Shown: positions 6,033-14,832, numbered from the stretch's first letter. The stretch is 34,128 bases of DNA from a virus (IMGVR_UViG_3300012350_000003:1-34128), one strand, 5' to 3'. The notes: generated by a model from the sequence alone, not told the origin. A program made the numbers and translations.

Positions 6033-7085
6033 TCAGCCGGTGCCGGTACGCAGGGCGGACTTCACCGCGTCCACGATGGTTGGCTTGTCGGCGTCGGTCA
6101 ACGCGTCATGCGCCGAGGTCACCTGCGCGGCGATGGCCGCGAGTTGCGCGTCCGACAGCACCACCACGCCCTCGCCGCCCACAGTGGGCACACCCGAGCT
6201 CGCCGACACCACGACCGGGCCCAGCGCGTCCAGGGTGCCCGGGTTGAACTCGACGCTGGACGGGTTCGGGTCGCCCTGCAAGCCCATCACCACCAGCAGG
6301 TTGGCTCGGTGCGCGGAGTCCGGCACCTGGTAGCGGAACACGCCGTCACCAGCCCAGTCGACGTTGCTGCCACGCTCATGCGCCATGACGATCATGCGGT
6401 CTCCTCGTGTGGTCGCGGCCTCGGCCGCACCTTGGATCAGTGCCCGGAGCTGGTCGACGCCGCCGCGGTAGGCATTGGCGTCGCACGTCGTCAGACCGGC
6501 GATGGTCGCGTTGGAGCTGTATTGCAGGAACGTCGGCACCTTGCCCGAGTAGGCGCCCCAGCGCGGCGAGGTGTCGCCCGGGTAGACGGCATGGAAGTCG
6601 CCGATCGGGTTGGAGCCGTAGTTGGCATTCCACAACGGCCCATCCCACGCGGTCAGCCCGTCGCCGTACTGGCCCTTGCTGGCGTACAGGATCGTCCACC
6701 GGCCGGTCCGTGCGCGCAGCTGCTTGGCGAAGTCGATGCCCACCGACGCCGGCACACTGTCGGTCGGCCACCGCTCCAAATCGACTTGCCAGAACCAGCC
6801 GGGGAAGGTGCGCCACCACGGCTCGTCCCGGTCAGCCAGGCGGATGCAGGCATCGACCTGCGCCGACACCGGCGAGGTGGAACGCGGTACGAAGTAGCCG
6901 CCGACGAACTCGACCCCGGCGTCGCGGGCGGCGGCTAGGGCGGCCGCGTCACCTGGATCGTCGTAGGTGGAACCCTCCCCGATCTTCGCCGTCACGCCAA
7001 CAATGCCCTCGACCTTCGCTCTCTTCATGATCGCCGACGTCAACGGGCCATCATAATGGCTGGTGTCCCAGAGAAAGATCGTCAT
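6033..7085 (-). CDS. GH25-type endolysin (lysozyme/muramidase)
   Basis: 350 residues from ATG 7085 (ATGA overlap). The first 210 residues look like a glycoside hydrolase 25 barrel, which cuts the MurNAc-GlcNAc bond of peptidoglycan: IFLWDTSHYDG at 3-13 (first catalytic-pocket aspartate D7), VGGYFVPRS, FWQVDLERW at 98-106 (D102 and E104, the D-x-E pair), TILYASKGQYGD and the PLWNANYGSNP loop. Then comes a region of about 90 residues (MIVMAHERGSNVDWAGDGVF and on) and a C-terminal helical part (LSDAQLAAIAAQVTSAHDAL) that may bind the wall or dimerise. There is no signal peptide, so export would need a holin; a holin-like gene lies 3 kb downstream. Confidence 0.88.
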   Translation of the reverse strand: MTIFLWDTSHYDGPLTSAIMKRAKVEGIVGVTAKIGEGSTYDDPGDAAALAAARDAGVEFVGGYFVPRSTSPVSAQVDACIRLADRDEPWWRTFPGWFWQVDLERWPTDSVPASVGIDFAKQLRARTGRWTILYASKGQYGDGLTAWDGPLWNANYGSNPIGDFHAVYPGDTSPRWGAYSGKVPTFLQYSSNATIAGLTTCDANAYRGGVDQLRALIQGAAEAATTRGDRMIVMAHERGSNVDWAGDGVFRYQVPDSAHRANLLVVMGLQGDPNPSSVEFNPGTLDALGPVVVSASSGVPTVGGEGVVVLSDAQLAAIAAQVTSAHDALTDADKPTIVDAVKSALRTGTG

Positions 7086-7615
7086 GCGACGTCGCTCCAG
7101 TTGTCGGAGTCGCCGAGGTCATACAGCGCACCCCACGTCCGCATCAGCGATGCGGAAAACGCCCCGTAGTACGAAAACGTTCCGGTGCCGCCGGTGCGGG
7201 TCACGGAGAAGTAGAGCGACGTGTAGGACGCGTCGCCCTTGAAGATGCACCGGACCTCCCGGTCTCCGACGGTGAGAGCGTCGGTCGGGTCGCTGCCCGG
7301 GGCGCTGATCTGGGTACCTGAGACGGCTGTGTTGGCGCGCAGTTTGAAACCGTAGACATCACTACCAACCGTCTTCGTGAACGTGATCGAATACCGCGCC
7401 AGGTAGTACCTGCCCGTGACCAGCGTCAGGCCGGTCAGCGCGTACTTCGCCAGGTCCAGCTCCGTGGTGCCGCTGGTGGTGGCGATTGGGCTGCCCGTAT
7501 TGGTGACATTGACGCCCCGCAGCGGGATGGACCGTTGCATCCCGGCCGGGGTGATGAGGGCCATCTCCGCCGCGGTCGTCACATGCCCCGCGGGCAGGTT
7601 CGGGAACGTGGTCAC
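7082..7615 (-). CDS. Minor tail / tail fibre-like protein
   Basis: 177 residues from GTG 7615 (GTGA overlap with the large tail gene). It begins VTTFPNLPAGHVTTAAEMAL, the usual start of tail-tip or fibre proteins in actinophages, followed by strand-rich sequence with many Thr, Ser and Gly (LTLVTGRYYLARYSITFTKT, CIFKGDASYTSLYFSV), consistent with a jelly-roll or carbohydrate-binding fold. It ends WGALYDLGDSDNWS. Placed between the large minor tail protein and lysin, it is probably the host receptor-binding or tip protein; that is inferred from position. Confidence 0.7.
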   Translation of the reverse strand: MTTFPNLPAGHVTTAAEMALITPAGMQRSIPLRGVNVTNTGSPIATTSGTTELDLAKYALTGLTLVTGRYYLARYSITFTKTVGSDVYGFKLRANTAVSGTQISAPGSDPTDALTVGDREVRCIFKGDASYTSLYFSVTRTGGTGTFSYYGAFSASLMRTWGALYDLGDSDNWSDVA

Positions 7616-10332
7616 AGCGCGATAACCCCCGGCTTCCAAAGCTTGACGGCGGCGCCGGCCGTCAAGGCCTTGGCCACCCCGGACACAGTGAACTTCTGCG
7701 GGTTGGTGACCGCCAAGTTGTCAAACGAGAAGGTGACCGGCAACGTGTTGGTGTTGCCGGTCTCCAACCGCGACAGCAACGCGACCTGCGTGCCGGTACT
7801 CAGCGACCCGCCGCCGGAACCAGCCACCGTCCAACCCGCCGGCTCCGCCGCGGACGCTGGGACCCACAACTTCGCCGACAGGGCATCGCCGACGCCCCGG
7901 AACCTGACCCGCCACGTGGTGGCCGACGTGTTCGCGCCGACCGTCACGTTCGACACAATCGTGGTCAGGGTGCCGGAGACCCGCTTGGCGAGCATGATGC
8001 TCATGTTCGCGGCGGTGGACAGGTCGACCCTGGCCACGTAGTAGTTGTTGGCGTCGCTGTAGCGGCCGGTAAGCCAGGTGGTGATCGTGGCGCCGGACGC
8101 GGAGTTCACCGACAGGTTGAGATCGACCGTGTAGTCGAAGTCGGTGGATCCGATGTCCAGCGCCGAACTGCGGAACACGTTGACGGAGTTCGCGGCCTGC
8201 TTGCCGGTGCCGGAGCCGACGGAGAAGTCGGAGGCGGCCCCGCCGCTGGTCGTGTACGCCTGGCCGGAGTCGGCGCTACCCCAGCCGTTCGACACCGTCC
8301 GCCCGAAAGCGTCCAACGCCGCGCTGGCGATCGCGGACACCGCCACCTGGATACCGGAGATGCTCACGTCGAACGGGAAGTCCGCGCCGAACACGGCCGT
8401 GGTCGTCCACACCGGGTCGAGCGAGGTTGCCACCGTCAACGACGTGGCACCCGGTGCGGCGGCCTGGGCCAGCGCTGATCCGCCGGTGTCCAGCCGGCCC
8501 AACGCGGCGTCGCCGATTTTGTTGACCCGCCACGGGTCGTACGGGCCGGCGTTGACCGCGATCAGCCATTCGAACCCGTCGCAGAACTCCGCCCACCCCT
8601 CAATGACCTGATCCACATCGCCTGGGCCGTGCTGCGACGGCAGGCCGTTCATGGTGAACCGGGCCCCGACGGCGGCGGCCTGCCACGCCGCCGCCAGCTC
8701 CGGGTGGGCGCGCAGGTTCAACACCACGCTCGGGTAGCGCATCTGCTCGACGGTGCCCATGCGCACCCGCCACGCCGCCTGGTCGCCCAACTCCCCATCG
8801 GTAGCCACGTTGATCGACTTAGAGTCGTCGTATAGGCCGACCGTGGCTGAGCCTTCCGGCCCGGCGGTGTCGACGACCTCCGCCTGGCTACCGCCTCTGC
8901 GGGAGATGGTCCAATCGTTGCGGCGCCGCTGGTCATCCTCGACCGGCCGGAACGGGGGGGACAGCGTCGCGGTGCTGAGGACGAACGCCGGGGTCAGGTT
9001 GTAGCGGCCGCCGCGGGCCAGGTAGGTCAGGCCGCCGTTGGTGGCACCGTCGGACAGGATCCCGATGTCCGCGGTCTCGCACAGCCGCAACAGGTTCAGC
9101 GGCGTGCCGATCGGCTGCGGCCCCATCGTGGTGCTGGAGCTGCCGCTGATGGTGACCGGGATGCCGTTCTCGGCGCACACCGCGGCGACCCGGTCACTGA
9201 CCGGCTCCCCCGGGTAGCCCTGCAACGCCCGGCCGTGGTCCCTGTTGCGGAACCCGCCGGCCACCAGCGCGCCGGAGTAGGCCGCGACGTGCCCAATCGA
9301 TACGATGTTGTCGGTGTAGCCGTCGGTGGAACCGTTGTTGAGCAGCACCCCGCCGGGCCGGATTCCGGGTGACGAGCCACTGGTGTTGGTGGCCACGGCC
9401 ACGTCGTCGAGGTACAGCGTCCATGTGGTGGTGCCGGCCCCGCCGGGCTGGTCGGCCACCACCCGCACGTGCCACATGTTTCCGTCGAACAGGTCCGCCA
9501 CATTGAAGGACAGGCTAGGTCCACCCGATACGTAGATCCGGGGCGGCGAAAACCCGGCCACGAGGGTGAACGATCCGCCCGGAATGTGTCCGAGGTTGTA
9601 GGTGAACCACCGCATCACCGCGATGTCTGCCGCCGGGACCGTCGACGGGCCGGCGAACGCGCATTCCATCGTCCACGTGTTGTCGATGCTGACCTCGGGT
9701 GGCGGAATATTGGCCGAGATCTGCCCGCCGCTACTGAAATCGGGTAGCGGCGCCGTGCCGACGGGCACGGATGTGTGCTCGCCGAACTTGACGGTTCCGG
9801 TGACCGTGCCGGTGATTCCGCCCACAATCCCGGATGCGGCCACCGTTGCCCCGTCGGCGTCTTCCAGAGGCAGGTACAGCAGCGGCGTGGGCGTGTACTT
9901 GGTGACGCCGTTGAAGATCGCCGAATGGGGGTTGCCGCCGGGATGGTCCAGGCGACGCATGATGCCCGACGCGGAGATGGTCACGACGGGGTTGGTCAGC
10001 GACTCGTCCCACGACGGGGCGTACGAGTCGGCGTAGACGATGGTCCGCACCCCGGACGCGAAACTCAACCGGAACGGGGTGTTCTGCCGCACGTACGGCC
10101 AGTTCGGGCCCAGCGGGTTACGGGGGATGAACTTGCCGAGCGGGTCGTTGACCGCGAACGTGGACTCGGTGGTGGAGGTTTCCTGGTCCTCGTCGCCGCG
10201 GCCGACCCGGATCGACGCGCCGGACTCGGGCCGCACATCCGTGGTGATGTCCGTCCACGTCCACGTGCCGGGTGCGGCGGCCAGGTCCGCACCCCAGGCG
10301 ACCTCCGCCTTCGTGATGATCGGGGTGGCCAT
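7612..10332 (-). CDS. Minor tail protein with LamG-like domains
   Basis: 906 residues from ATG 10332. The N-terminus (about 1-130, with TDVRPESGASIRVGRGDEDQ and LGKFIPRNPLGPNWPYV) is the conserved start of actinophage minor tail proteins. About 190-370 reads as a concanavalin/LamG-like domain (STVPAADIAVMRWFTYNLGH, WHVRVVADQPGG, TTWTLYLDDVAVATN). A conserved middle part follows (AAVCAENGIPVTISG, LRLCETADIGILSDG). A second LamG-like domain lies at about 690-890 (WLTGRYSDANNYYVARVDLS). Such proteins form the tail tip and bind cell-surface sugars. It follows the tape measure gene as expected. Confidence 0.88.
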   Translation of the reverse strand: MATPIITKAEVAWGADLAAAPGTWTWTDITTDVRPESGASIRVGRGDEDQETSTTESTFAVNDPLGKFIPRNPLGPNWPYVRQNTPFRLSFASGVRTIVYADSYAPSWDESLTNPVVTISASGIMRRLDHPGGNPHSAIFNGVTKYTPTPLLYLPLEDADGATVAASGIVGGITGTVTGTVKFGEHTSVPVGTAPLPDFSSGGQISANIPPPEVSIDNTWTMECAFAGPSTVPAADIAVMRWFTYNLGHIPGGSFTLVAGFSPPRIYVSGGPSLSFNVADLFDGNMWHVRVVADQPGGAGTTTWTLYLDDVAVATNTSGSSPGIRPGGVLLNNGSTDGYTDNIVSIGHVAAYSGALVAGGFRNRDHGRALQGYPGEPVSDRVAAVCAENGIPVTISGSSSTTMGPQPIGTPLNLLRLCETADIGILSDGATNGGLTYLARGGRYNLTPAFVLSTATLSPPFRPVEDDQRRRNDWTISRRGGSQAEVVDTAGPEGSATVGLYDDSKSINVATDGELGDQAAWRVRMGTVEQMRYPSVVLNLRAHPELAAAWQAAAVGARFTMNGLPSQHGPGDVDQVIEGWAEFCDGFEWLIAVNAGPYDPWRVNKIGDAALGRLDTGGSALAQAAAPGATSLTVATSLDPVWTTTAVFGADFPFDVSISGIQVAVSAIASAALDAFGRTVSNGWGSADSGQAYTTSGGAASDFSVGSGTGKQAANSVNVFRSSALDIGSTDFDYTVDLNLSVNSASGATITTWLTGRYSDANNYYVARVDLSTAANMSIMLAKRVSGTLTTIVSNVTVGANTSATTWRVRFRGVGDALSAKLWVPASAAEPAGWTVAGSGGGSLSTGTQVALLSRLETGNTNTLPVTFSFDNLAVTNPQKFTVSGVAKALTAGAAVKLWKPGVIAL

Positions 10333-10334
10333 CC

Positions 10335-12500
10335 CTACGACCGGACCATGCTCGCGAAGATCTTGATCTTTCCGGTGCGTAGTCCTTCGTGGACCGCGGC
10401 CGACAGTGCGCGGTCGAACGGGGCGACACCGCGGCTGCTCACCTGCACCGTCACCGCGATCGCCCCGCCACCGCCGGGGGTGACCCGGGCGCCGTACCAG
10501 CGAGCGGCCTGGTCGAGGATGCCCATCGACCGGGCGTAGTCGCCGAAGCGCGGCACGAACGCCTCCCCGCCGGTACCCGGCTCAGCGAACGCGTACCGCG
10601 CCGGGCCCATCGGGGAGTACACCTTCGCCGACAGCAGGCCCTCGGCGGCGTGCTGGTAGATGCCGCCCCAGCGGTTCAGGGCGCCAGCGAGGCCCTGACT
10701 ACCATGCCCGTAGGTCGCCGACGAGGTGATATTGCGGATGTTGACGTCGATGTAGGTCTGGATGCGCCTGTTGGCCAGGTTGTCGAGCGTATCCCGGAAC
10801 GAATTCGCCCTGCTGGCCGCCGCATCCAACCCGGGGGCGGTGACCGGCGTCGCGACGGCCGGCGGCAGGCTGGCCAGGCTGTCCCTCAATCCACCGACCT
10901 GCGACCTCAGGGACTGGACCTGGCTCGCCGAAAGCCCAGCCTTCGCGGCCATGGCCAGTAGCAGGTCAATCGACTGCTGGTAGGTTCTGTTCGCCTGGTC
11001 CGACGAGATCCCGGAGTCAATCTGGGCCTGCCGCAGATCATGCGCCCCCTGGATAGCCTGCAACAGCGCCCCGTAATTGTCTTGGCCGGCCTTGGTATTG
11101 AGTTCCCAGTGGCGCCGGTTCTGCTGGATCGACTCCGACAGTCGGGTCAGATCCTGGTTGTATTGCAGGGTTGCCTGATCCACGCCTATCGACACGCCGA
11201 ACCACTTATCCCACGCGGAGGTCAGACCGTCGACGGCGCGTTTCTGGTTGTCGACCTCACGGGTCAGTCCACTGACCGCGTCGCTGGTGCCCCTCAGGGA
11301 CCGGCCGAGCTGGTCGACGCCCTTGTCGTCGGCGCCGATCGCCGCGAACGCTTCATGCGTCTTGCCGAGCAGCCAGACCACCTGGCCGATAACGGGGATC
11401 ACGAGGACCCAGTCGCCGAGCTTGCGCGCCGCGTCCGAGGCCGCGGTTCCGATCTTGATGAACCATTCATAGCCCGTCGCCAGCACCCGCAGCAGTAGGC
11501 CGATCGCCCCGAGAATCCCCATGATCAGGAAGATGAGGGTACGCAGCCCCTCCCGGGTACCCTCCGCCGAGGCGGCCATCTGGTGGAACATGAACGTCAG
11601 CGCCTGACCGATCCCGGGCAGCAGATGAGCCAACTCGATCAGCAGCGGCCGGGCGGCGCGCAGCGCCTCGGACATGCCGGGGCCCATCTCCTCGACCAGC
11701 CCGGCGATACCGCGAGCCAGCGGACCCACCGTCTGCGCCAGCCCAGCGAAATCAGTCGACGACAACGCCCGACGCAAGGCATCACCGATCGTGGCGAGCC
11801 CGGCGATGATGGGATCGGCGAACGCGGCGGTGTCGTGACGCAGTTCGGCGCCGAACCGGTGGGCGAAGTCCCCGGCCGCGGCCTGTACGCGCGGGTCGTG
11901 GATCTGCCCGACGATGCCCAGCGCCACCCCGCCCAGCCCGACCCCGGACAGCAGCGCCGCGTTGATCGCGGCGCCGATCAGCGGTGAGACGGCGATACCG
12001 GCCGCGATCAGGCCGGGGATCATGTACTGGCCGGCGCCCTCGAACGACGCCGCGAACGACTTGAAGAAGCTCTGACCGCCTTGCTGCCCGGCGTCCCCGG
12101 CCCACGACACCAGCCGCTTACGCAGCCCCTCCAGGTCCTTGAGCTCATCGCCGGACTTGAACAGCTTCTGAAGCACGCTGACGTTGCCGGTGCGGTCGAA
12201 CTCCTCCGACAGGCGCTTCAGCTCACCGCGGGTGTGCATGATCCGCTGGTCGATCAGACCCATGCTGGTCGACGACTTGCCCAGGTCCTCCAGCTTCAGC
12301 GCCGAGCGCCCCGCGTCGTCGCCCATCAGTTTCATCGCCGCGGCGGCCTTCGCCGCGTCCGGCGGGATCTTCGTGATGGACCGGTCGAGCTTGTCGACCT
12401 TGCGGTCCAGCGCGTCGACCTTCGCCTCGGCGGCGGTCGCCTCAGCCTTGAACGCGGTGGCCTTCAGCTCAAGGGAAACAGATGCTTTTCTATCTACCAA
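10335..12500 (-). CDS. Tape measure protein, TTG start
   Basis: 721 residues. The start is TTG at 12500, seven bases after a GGAGGT site; no ATG or GTG fits as well. The N-terminus is a long charged helix (KAEATAAEAKVDALDRKVDK), as in tape measure proteins that run down the tail lumen and set tail length. Hydrophobic segments occur at about 157-200 (MIPGLIAAGIAVSPLIGAAI), 313-340 (LIFLIMGILGAIGLLLRVLA) and 352-368, the parts thought to enter the host membrane. A second helical region and a C-terminal globular part (PGTGGEAFVPRFGDYARSMG) complete it. It is followed by minor tail genes. The low-GC first codons (GTA GAT AGA AAA) should help a TTG start. Confidence 0.92.
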   Translation of the reverse strand: MVDRKASVSLELKATAFKAEATAAEAKVDALDRKVDKLDRSITKIPPDAAKAAAAMKLMGDDAGRSALKLEDLGKSSTSMGLIDQRIMHTRGELKRLSEEFDRTGNVSVLQKLFKSGDELKDLEGLRKRLVSWAGDAGQQGGQSFFKSFAASFEGAGQYMIPGLIAAGIAVSPLIGAAINAALLSGVGLGGVALGIVGQIHDPRVQAAAGDFAHRFGAELRHDTAAFADPIIAGLATIGDALRRALSSTDFAGLAQTVGPLARGIAGLVEEMGPGMSEALRAARPLLIELAHLLPGIGQALTFMFHQMAASAEGTREGLRTLIFLIMGILGAIGLLLRVLATGYEWFIKIGTAASDAARKLGDWVLVIPVIGQVVWLLGKTHEAFAAIGADDKGVDQLGRSLRGTSDAVSGLTREVDNQKRAVDGLTSAWDKWFGVSIGVDQATLQYNQDLTRLSESIQQNRRHWELNTKAGQDNYGALLQAIQGAHDLRQAQIDSGISSDQANRTYQQSIDLLLAMAAKAGLSASQVQSLRSQVGGLRDSLASLPPAVATPVTAPGLDAAASRANSFRDTLDNLANRRIQTYIDVNIRNITSSATYGHGSQGLAGALNRWGGIYQHAAEGLLSAKVYSPMGPARYAFAEPGTGGEAFVPRFGDYARSMGILDQAARWYGARVTPGGGGAIAVTVQVSSRGVAPFDRALSAAVHEGLRTGKIKIFASMVRS

Positions 12501-12515
12501 GATCTACACCTCCGC

Positions 12516-13405
12516 TCAGGTCGCGCGGGTGACCGCGTACTTCATGCCACGGGGTGGCCTCGATTCGGCGGGGTCGTTCTGGACCTGGGCCTCCAGGACC
12601 CGGCAGGCCTCACACCTGGATGTGTGGACCTGCCACGTGCCCTGTGTCTTGCGGTCGTGGGACACGTCCCGGGGGTTGCCGCATTCCTTGCACTCGGCCG
12701 CTTCCTCTTCGAGCAGGGCTAGGAGTAGGTTGCGGTCCTCGTCCGTCCACAGCGGCTCGGCCGTGGTGACCGACCGGATCAGTCGACCGGCGGCGTCGTG
12801 CTCGTGCTCGGTGAAGGTTCGGGGCTCCCGGCCAAGGAGCCGTGATCGGGGTTCGCCGACGGCTCGGGCTGCCTCGACCTCGCGCCGGAGCTCCGGGACA
12901 GCACGGAGGCGGCGACGGAGAAAGGGATCTCGGACGAGGAGTCGTTGACCTTCCACGCAGCCTGGGCCAGCTTGCTCCAATCCCCGTCGGACAGCTTGTC
13001 GGCTAGCCGCTGCACCTGTTCGGGCTTCATCGCCGGGTCCAGCGCCGACGCGGCGACGATCGAGCACACCCACGGGTGGTACAGGTCGGCGTACGCCTCG
13101 TCATCCATCTCCGGCGCCTTCACCGGCCGCTTGGCTTGAAGGTTGCGCCACGCCCGCCGGGGGGTGACCGCGCGGAACACGAACGGCCGCTCGTAGGCCT
13201 TCATCTGCTCGCGCAGCTCGACCATCCGGTCGGCGGTGTCCGCGCCGGGTCGGTCGCCGGCCAGGTTGACGGGGGCCTGGCTCATGTCACCCAGTTGCGC
13301 CTCAAGCCGCTCGTACTCGGACTTCAGGCTGCCCTTGACGCAGATGGTGACGGTGGTCTGCGCCGGCTCCGCCTCGTCGATGATGGACTCGATGTCGAAG
13401 GTCAT
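12516..13405 (-). CDS. Tail assembly chaperone, long form made by -1 frameshift
   Basis: The ribosome reads 162 codons from ATG 13405, slips one base back on CCCTTTC (12920-12926) and continues in the second frame to TGA at 12516, giving about 296 residues. This equals gpGT of lambda. The second-frame part is coding-like (LRREVEAARAVGEPRSRLLG; EPLWTDEDRNLLLALLEEEA) and ends with a probable zinc site: CKECG, then H and CEAC (about 30 residues apart). Chaperones of this type bind the tape measure protein and recruit tail tube subunits. The second frame has no good start of its own in the overlap. It ends just before the tape measure gene. Confidence 0.85.
12779..13405 (-). CDS. Tail assembly chaperone, short form
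   Basis: 208 residues from ATG 13405, whose ribosome site GAGGTG lies in the end of the previous gene; the two overlap by ATGA. This is the unshifted product, like gpG of lambda. Residues 1-160 hold the folded part (IIDEAEPAQTTVTICVKG, YERPFVFRAVTPRRAWRNLQ, DDEAYADLYHPWVCSIVAAS, VQRLADKLSDGDWSKLAQAA). After the slippery site the sequence turns into a Ser/Pro-rich tail (EPSPSTSTTPPVD). Ratio of short to long form normally matters for tail assembly. It lies between the major tail protein and the tape measure gene, the usual place. Confidence 0.88.
   Translation of the reverse strand: MTFDIESIIDEAEPAQTTVTICVKGSLKSEYERLEAQLGDMSQAPVNLAGDRPGADTADRMVELREQMKAYERPFVFRAVTPRRAWRNLQAKRPVKAPEMDDEAYADLYHPWVCSIVAASALDPAMKPEQVQRLADKLSDGDWSKLAQAAWKVNDSSSEIPFSVAASVLSRSSGARSRQPEPSANPDHGSLAGSPEPSPSTSTTPPVD
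12920..12926 (-). other. -1 ribosomal frameshift site CCCTTTC
   Basis: On the minus strand the bases read C CCT TTC in the zero frame of the 13405 gene, a perfect X XXY YYZ heptamer (codons 161-162). Slipping back one base keeps CCC and TTT pairing and moves into the frame that stays open to 12516. Its place 485 bases before the end of the overlap region and the gene order (major tail, chaperone, tape measure) agree with known tail chaperone frameshifts. Confidence 0.85.
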
Positions 13406-13662
13406 GCCGGCACCTCGTACGTCTTACCGGGCCGACCCCACAGGATCGACAGGCCGCGCCGGGGGCCGAGCTTCAGCACCGCGCCGATGACAACCCCCGG
13501 GTAGCGGTTGAGCTTCACCCACGAGCAGCGGTCGGCGGTGTGCACGACCACGGCACGCGGCGCGCGCCACTCGAAGCGGCATCTCCACTCGTATCGGTAC
13601 CCGTCCTTGTACGTCAGGCCGTCGTGGCAGTGCAGGGCCACGTCGTCACAGCAGCGGCTCAT
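13402..13662 (-). CDS. Small Cys/His/Trp-rich protein of unknown function
   Basis: 86 residues from ATG 13662 with AAGGAG four bases upstream. It begins MSRCCDDVALHCHDGLTY, has a basic aromatic middle (YRYEWRCRFEWRAPRAVVVH) and ends LSILWGRPGKTYEVPA. Cysteines and histidines in the first 50 residues could bind metal, though not in a named pattern. It lies between the major tail protein and the tail chaperone and so is probably involved in tail assembly or made late. No family recognised. Confidence 0.6.
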   Translation of the reverse strand: MSRCCDDVALHCHDGLTYKDGYRYEWRCRFEWRAPRAVVVHTADRCSWVKLNRYPGVVIGAVLKLGPRRGLSILWGRPGKTYEVPA

Positions 13663-13698
13663 GATGCTCCTTCGGGGATGGCCAGGATGGCTTGGTGG

Positions 13699-13733
13699 CC
13701 GGCCCCGCTGGCCATCCCAAGCGGCGGGGCCGG
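13699..13733 (-). terminator. Hairpin just after the major tail protein gene
   Basis: CCGGCCCCGC (13699-13708) and GCGGGGCCGG (13724-13733) form a perfect ten-pair stem with a 15-base loop, starting eight bases after the stop of the major tail gene. No T tract follows. It may be a partial terminator or an mRNA 3' protector that raises major tail protein output relative to the tape measure genes. Confidence 0.6.
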
Positions 13734-13740
13734 GCACGAA

Positions 13741-14244
13741 TCAGGCGACGACGGCACGCTGGTTCGGGTCGAGATAGACCGTCAGCGGCACCGTGAAGTC
13801 CCACGACGTGTCAGGCGCCGGCTTCGACCCGGTGTACTCGCCGCACTCCACGGGGAACATCCGCAGGGAGCCCGTGGTGCCCCCCGCCCCCTGCCCCGTC
13901 GTCCACGCCGTGGCCGTCAGCACACCCTCCCGGACGGCGAGGAACCCGACCGCTCGGTAGAGGAGCAGGTTCCACGCCGGGTCGGTGGAGCCGGACGTCG
14001 CGTCGTGGTGACACGTCAGCGAGATCGTCGGCACCCGCCGGCCCACCCGGTTCAGGGTGTAGGTGGAGCCCACGTTCCCGACGTCGACCTTGCCGGTGTC
14101 CATCCCGATGTCCAGGCCGTCGGGGTTGATGTAGGTGGTCAGGTCGGTGCCGGCGTTCAGCTCGGCCGTGGTGGGCGCCGCGATGTTCGAGCAGGCCGTC
14201 AGCCAGTACACCCTCACCCGGCCGTCGATGATGACGACGCTCAT
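13741..14244 (-). CDS. Major tail tube protein
   Basis: 167 residues from ATG 14244, with AAGGAG about nine bases upstream and an ATGA overlap with the preceding gene. It starts MSVVIIDGRVRVYWLTACSN and holds TTYINPDGLDIGMDTGKVDV, TISLTCHHDATSGSTD and MFPVECGEYTGSKPAPDTSW, followed by a strand-rich end (FTVPLTVYLDPNQRAVVA). Size, strand-rich composition, and position directly before the tail chaperone and tape measure genes identify it as the tail tube protein; the sequence motif alone would not be enough. It should be among the most abundant late proteins, agreeing with the hairpin after it. Confidence 0.82.
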   Translation of the reverse strand: MSVVIIDGRVRVYWLTACSNIAAPTTAELNAGTDLTTYINPDGLDIGMDTGKVDVGNVGSTYTLNRVGRRVPTISLTCHHDATSGSTDPAWNLLLYRAVGFLAVREGVLTATAWTTGQGAGGTTGSLRMFPVECGEYTGSKPAPDTSWDFTVPLTVYLDPNQRAVVA

Positions 14245-14477
14245 TCGCTGCTCTCCTTGGTCGTCGCGGCCTTCTTGGCGGCCTTCGGTTCGGGTTCGGG
14301 TTCGGCGTCGAGGTCGTCGAACACGTCGGCGAAGTCGGGTAGGTGGAAGTCGGCGGGTTCGTTGCGAAGGTCGGAGATGCGGACCCATCCCCTGGCCCGC
14401 TGGTGTTCGAGGGCGGCGGCGGGAACGATGCCCGGGGTTGCGATGTCCGGATGCCGGACCACGGCGAAGTTGCTCAT
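14241..14477 (-). CDS. Small acidic protein beside the tail tube gene
   Basis: 78 residues from ATG 14477. It begins MSNFAVVRHPDIATPGIVPA and has the region EHQRARGWVRISDLRNEPAD, then a very acidic end with EPEPEPKAAKKAATTKESSE. Proteins with this start and a charged tail are commonly found between capsid and tail genes of actinophages; they may be structural decoration or assembly factors. It overlaps the tail tube gene by four bases. Function is not known. Confidence 0.65.
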   Translation of the reverse strand: MSNFAVVRHPDIATPGIVPAAALEHQRARGWVRISDLRNEPADFHLPDFADVFDDLDAEPEPEPKAAKKAATTKESSE

Positions 14478-14481
14478 CGGC

Positions 14482-14832
14482 TCAGACCTTGAAGGCGTAG
14501 TAGGTGACGCCCGTCCGGGCGCCGCTGAAGGTGATCGACGCGACCCCGGTCGCCGGGTTGACGGCTGAGCGGGGGACGAACACCGCCCGATGGCCGGTTG
14601 CCGTACCGGTCAGCGTCGGCACGGTTCCGGCGTAACCCAGGCCCGGCGTCAGCCCCGGGTCGAGGACCGTCACGTCGGTCGACGTGCCCGTGGTGATGAT
14701 CAGTAGCTGTATGCCGTTGGGGCCGAAACTGCTGTCGGCGAACGTGTCGGTCGCCGCCGGGGTCAGCGGGGTCGGCGTTGTGAAGGCGCCGCTGCTGGGT
14801 ATGGCGACGGATTGGGTGGCCTGAAGCGTCAT
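14482..14832 (-). CDS. Putative structural protein of the tail region
   Basis: 116 residues from ATG 14832 with AGGAGG seven bases upstream. It is Thr/Gly/Pro-rich and probably all beta (SVAIPSSGAFTTPTPLTPAA, FGPNGIQLLIITTGTSTDV, RTGVTYYAFKV at the end). The sequence resembles small beta-sandwich proteins near the tail tube genes of actinophages, which could be tail decoration or tube-cap proteins. Only position and composition support this. A short gap of 50 bases with a GC-rich hairpin separates it from the upstream gene. Confidence 0.6.
   Translation of the reverse strand: MTLQATQSVAIPSSGAFTTPTPLTPAATDTFADSSFGPNGIQLLIITTGTSTDVTVLDPGLTPGLGYAGTVPTLTGTATGHRAVFVPRSAVNPATGVASITFSGARTGVTYYAFKV

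Noticed and set aside
5835-6938. Rightward open frame of 367 codons over the lysin gene
   Set aside because: Antisense to a clear GH25 lysin. Such frames are expected in GC-rich DNA because stops are rare in the shadow frames.
10040-10366. Rightward frame over the start of the minor tail gene
   Set aside because: Shadow of the minor tail gene, no ribosome site or promoter.
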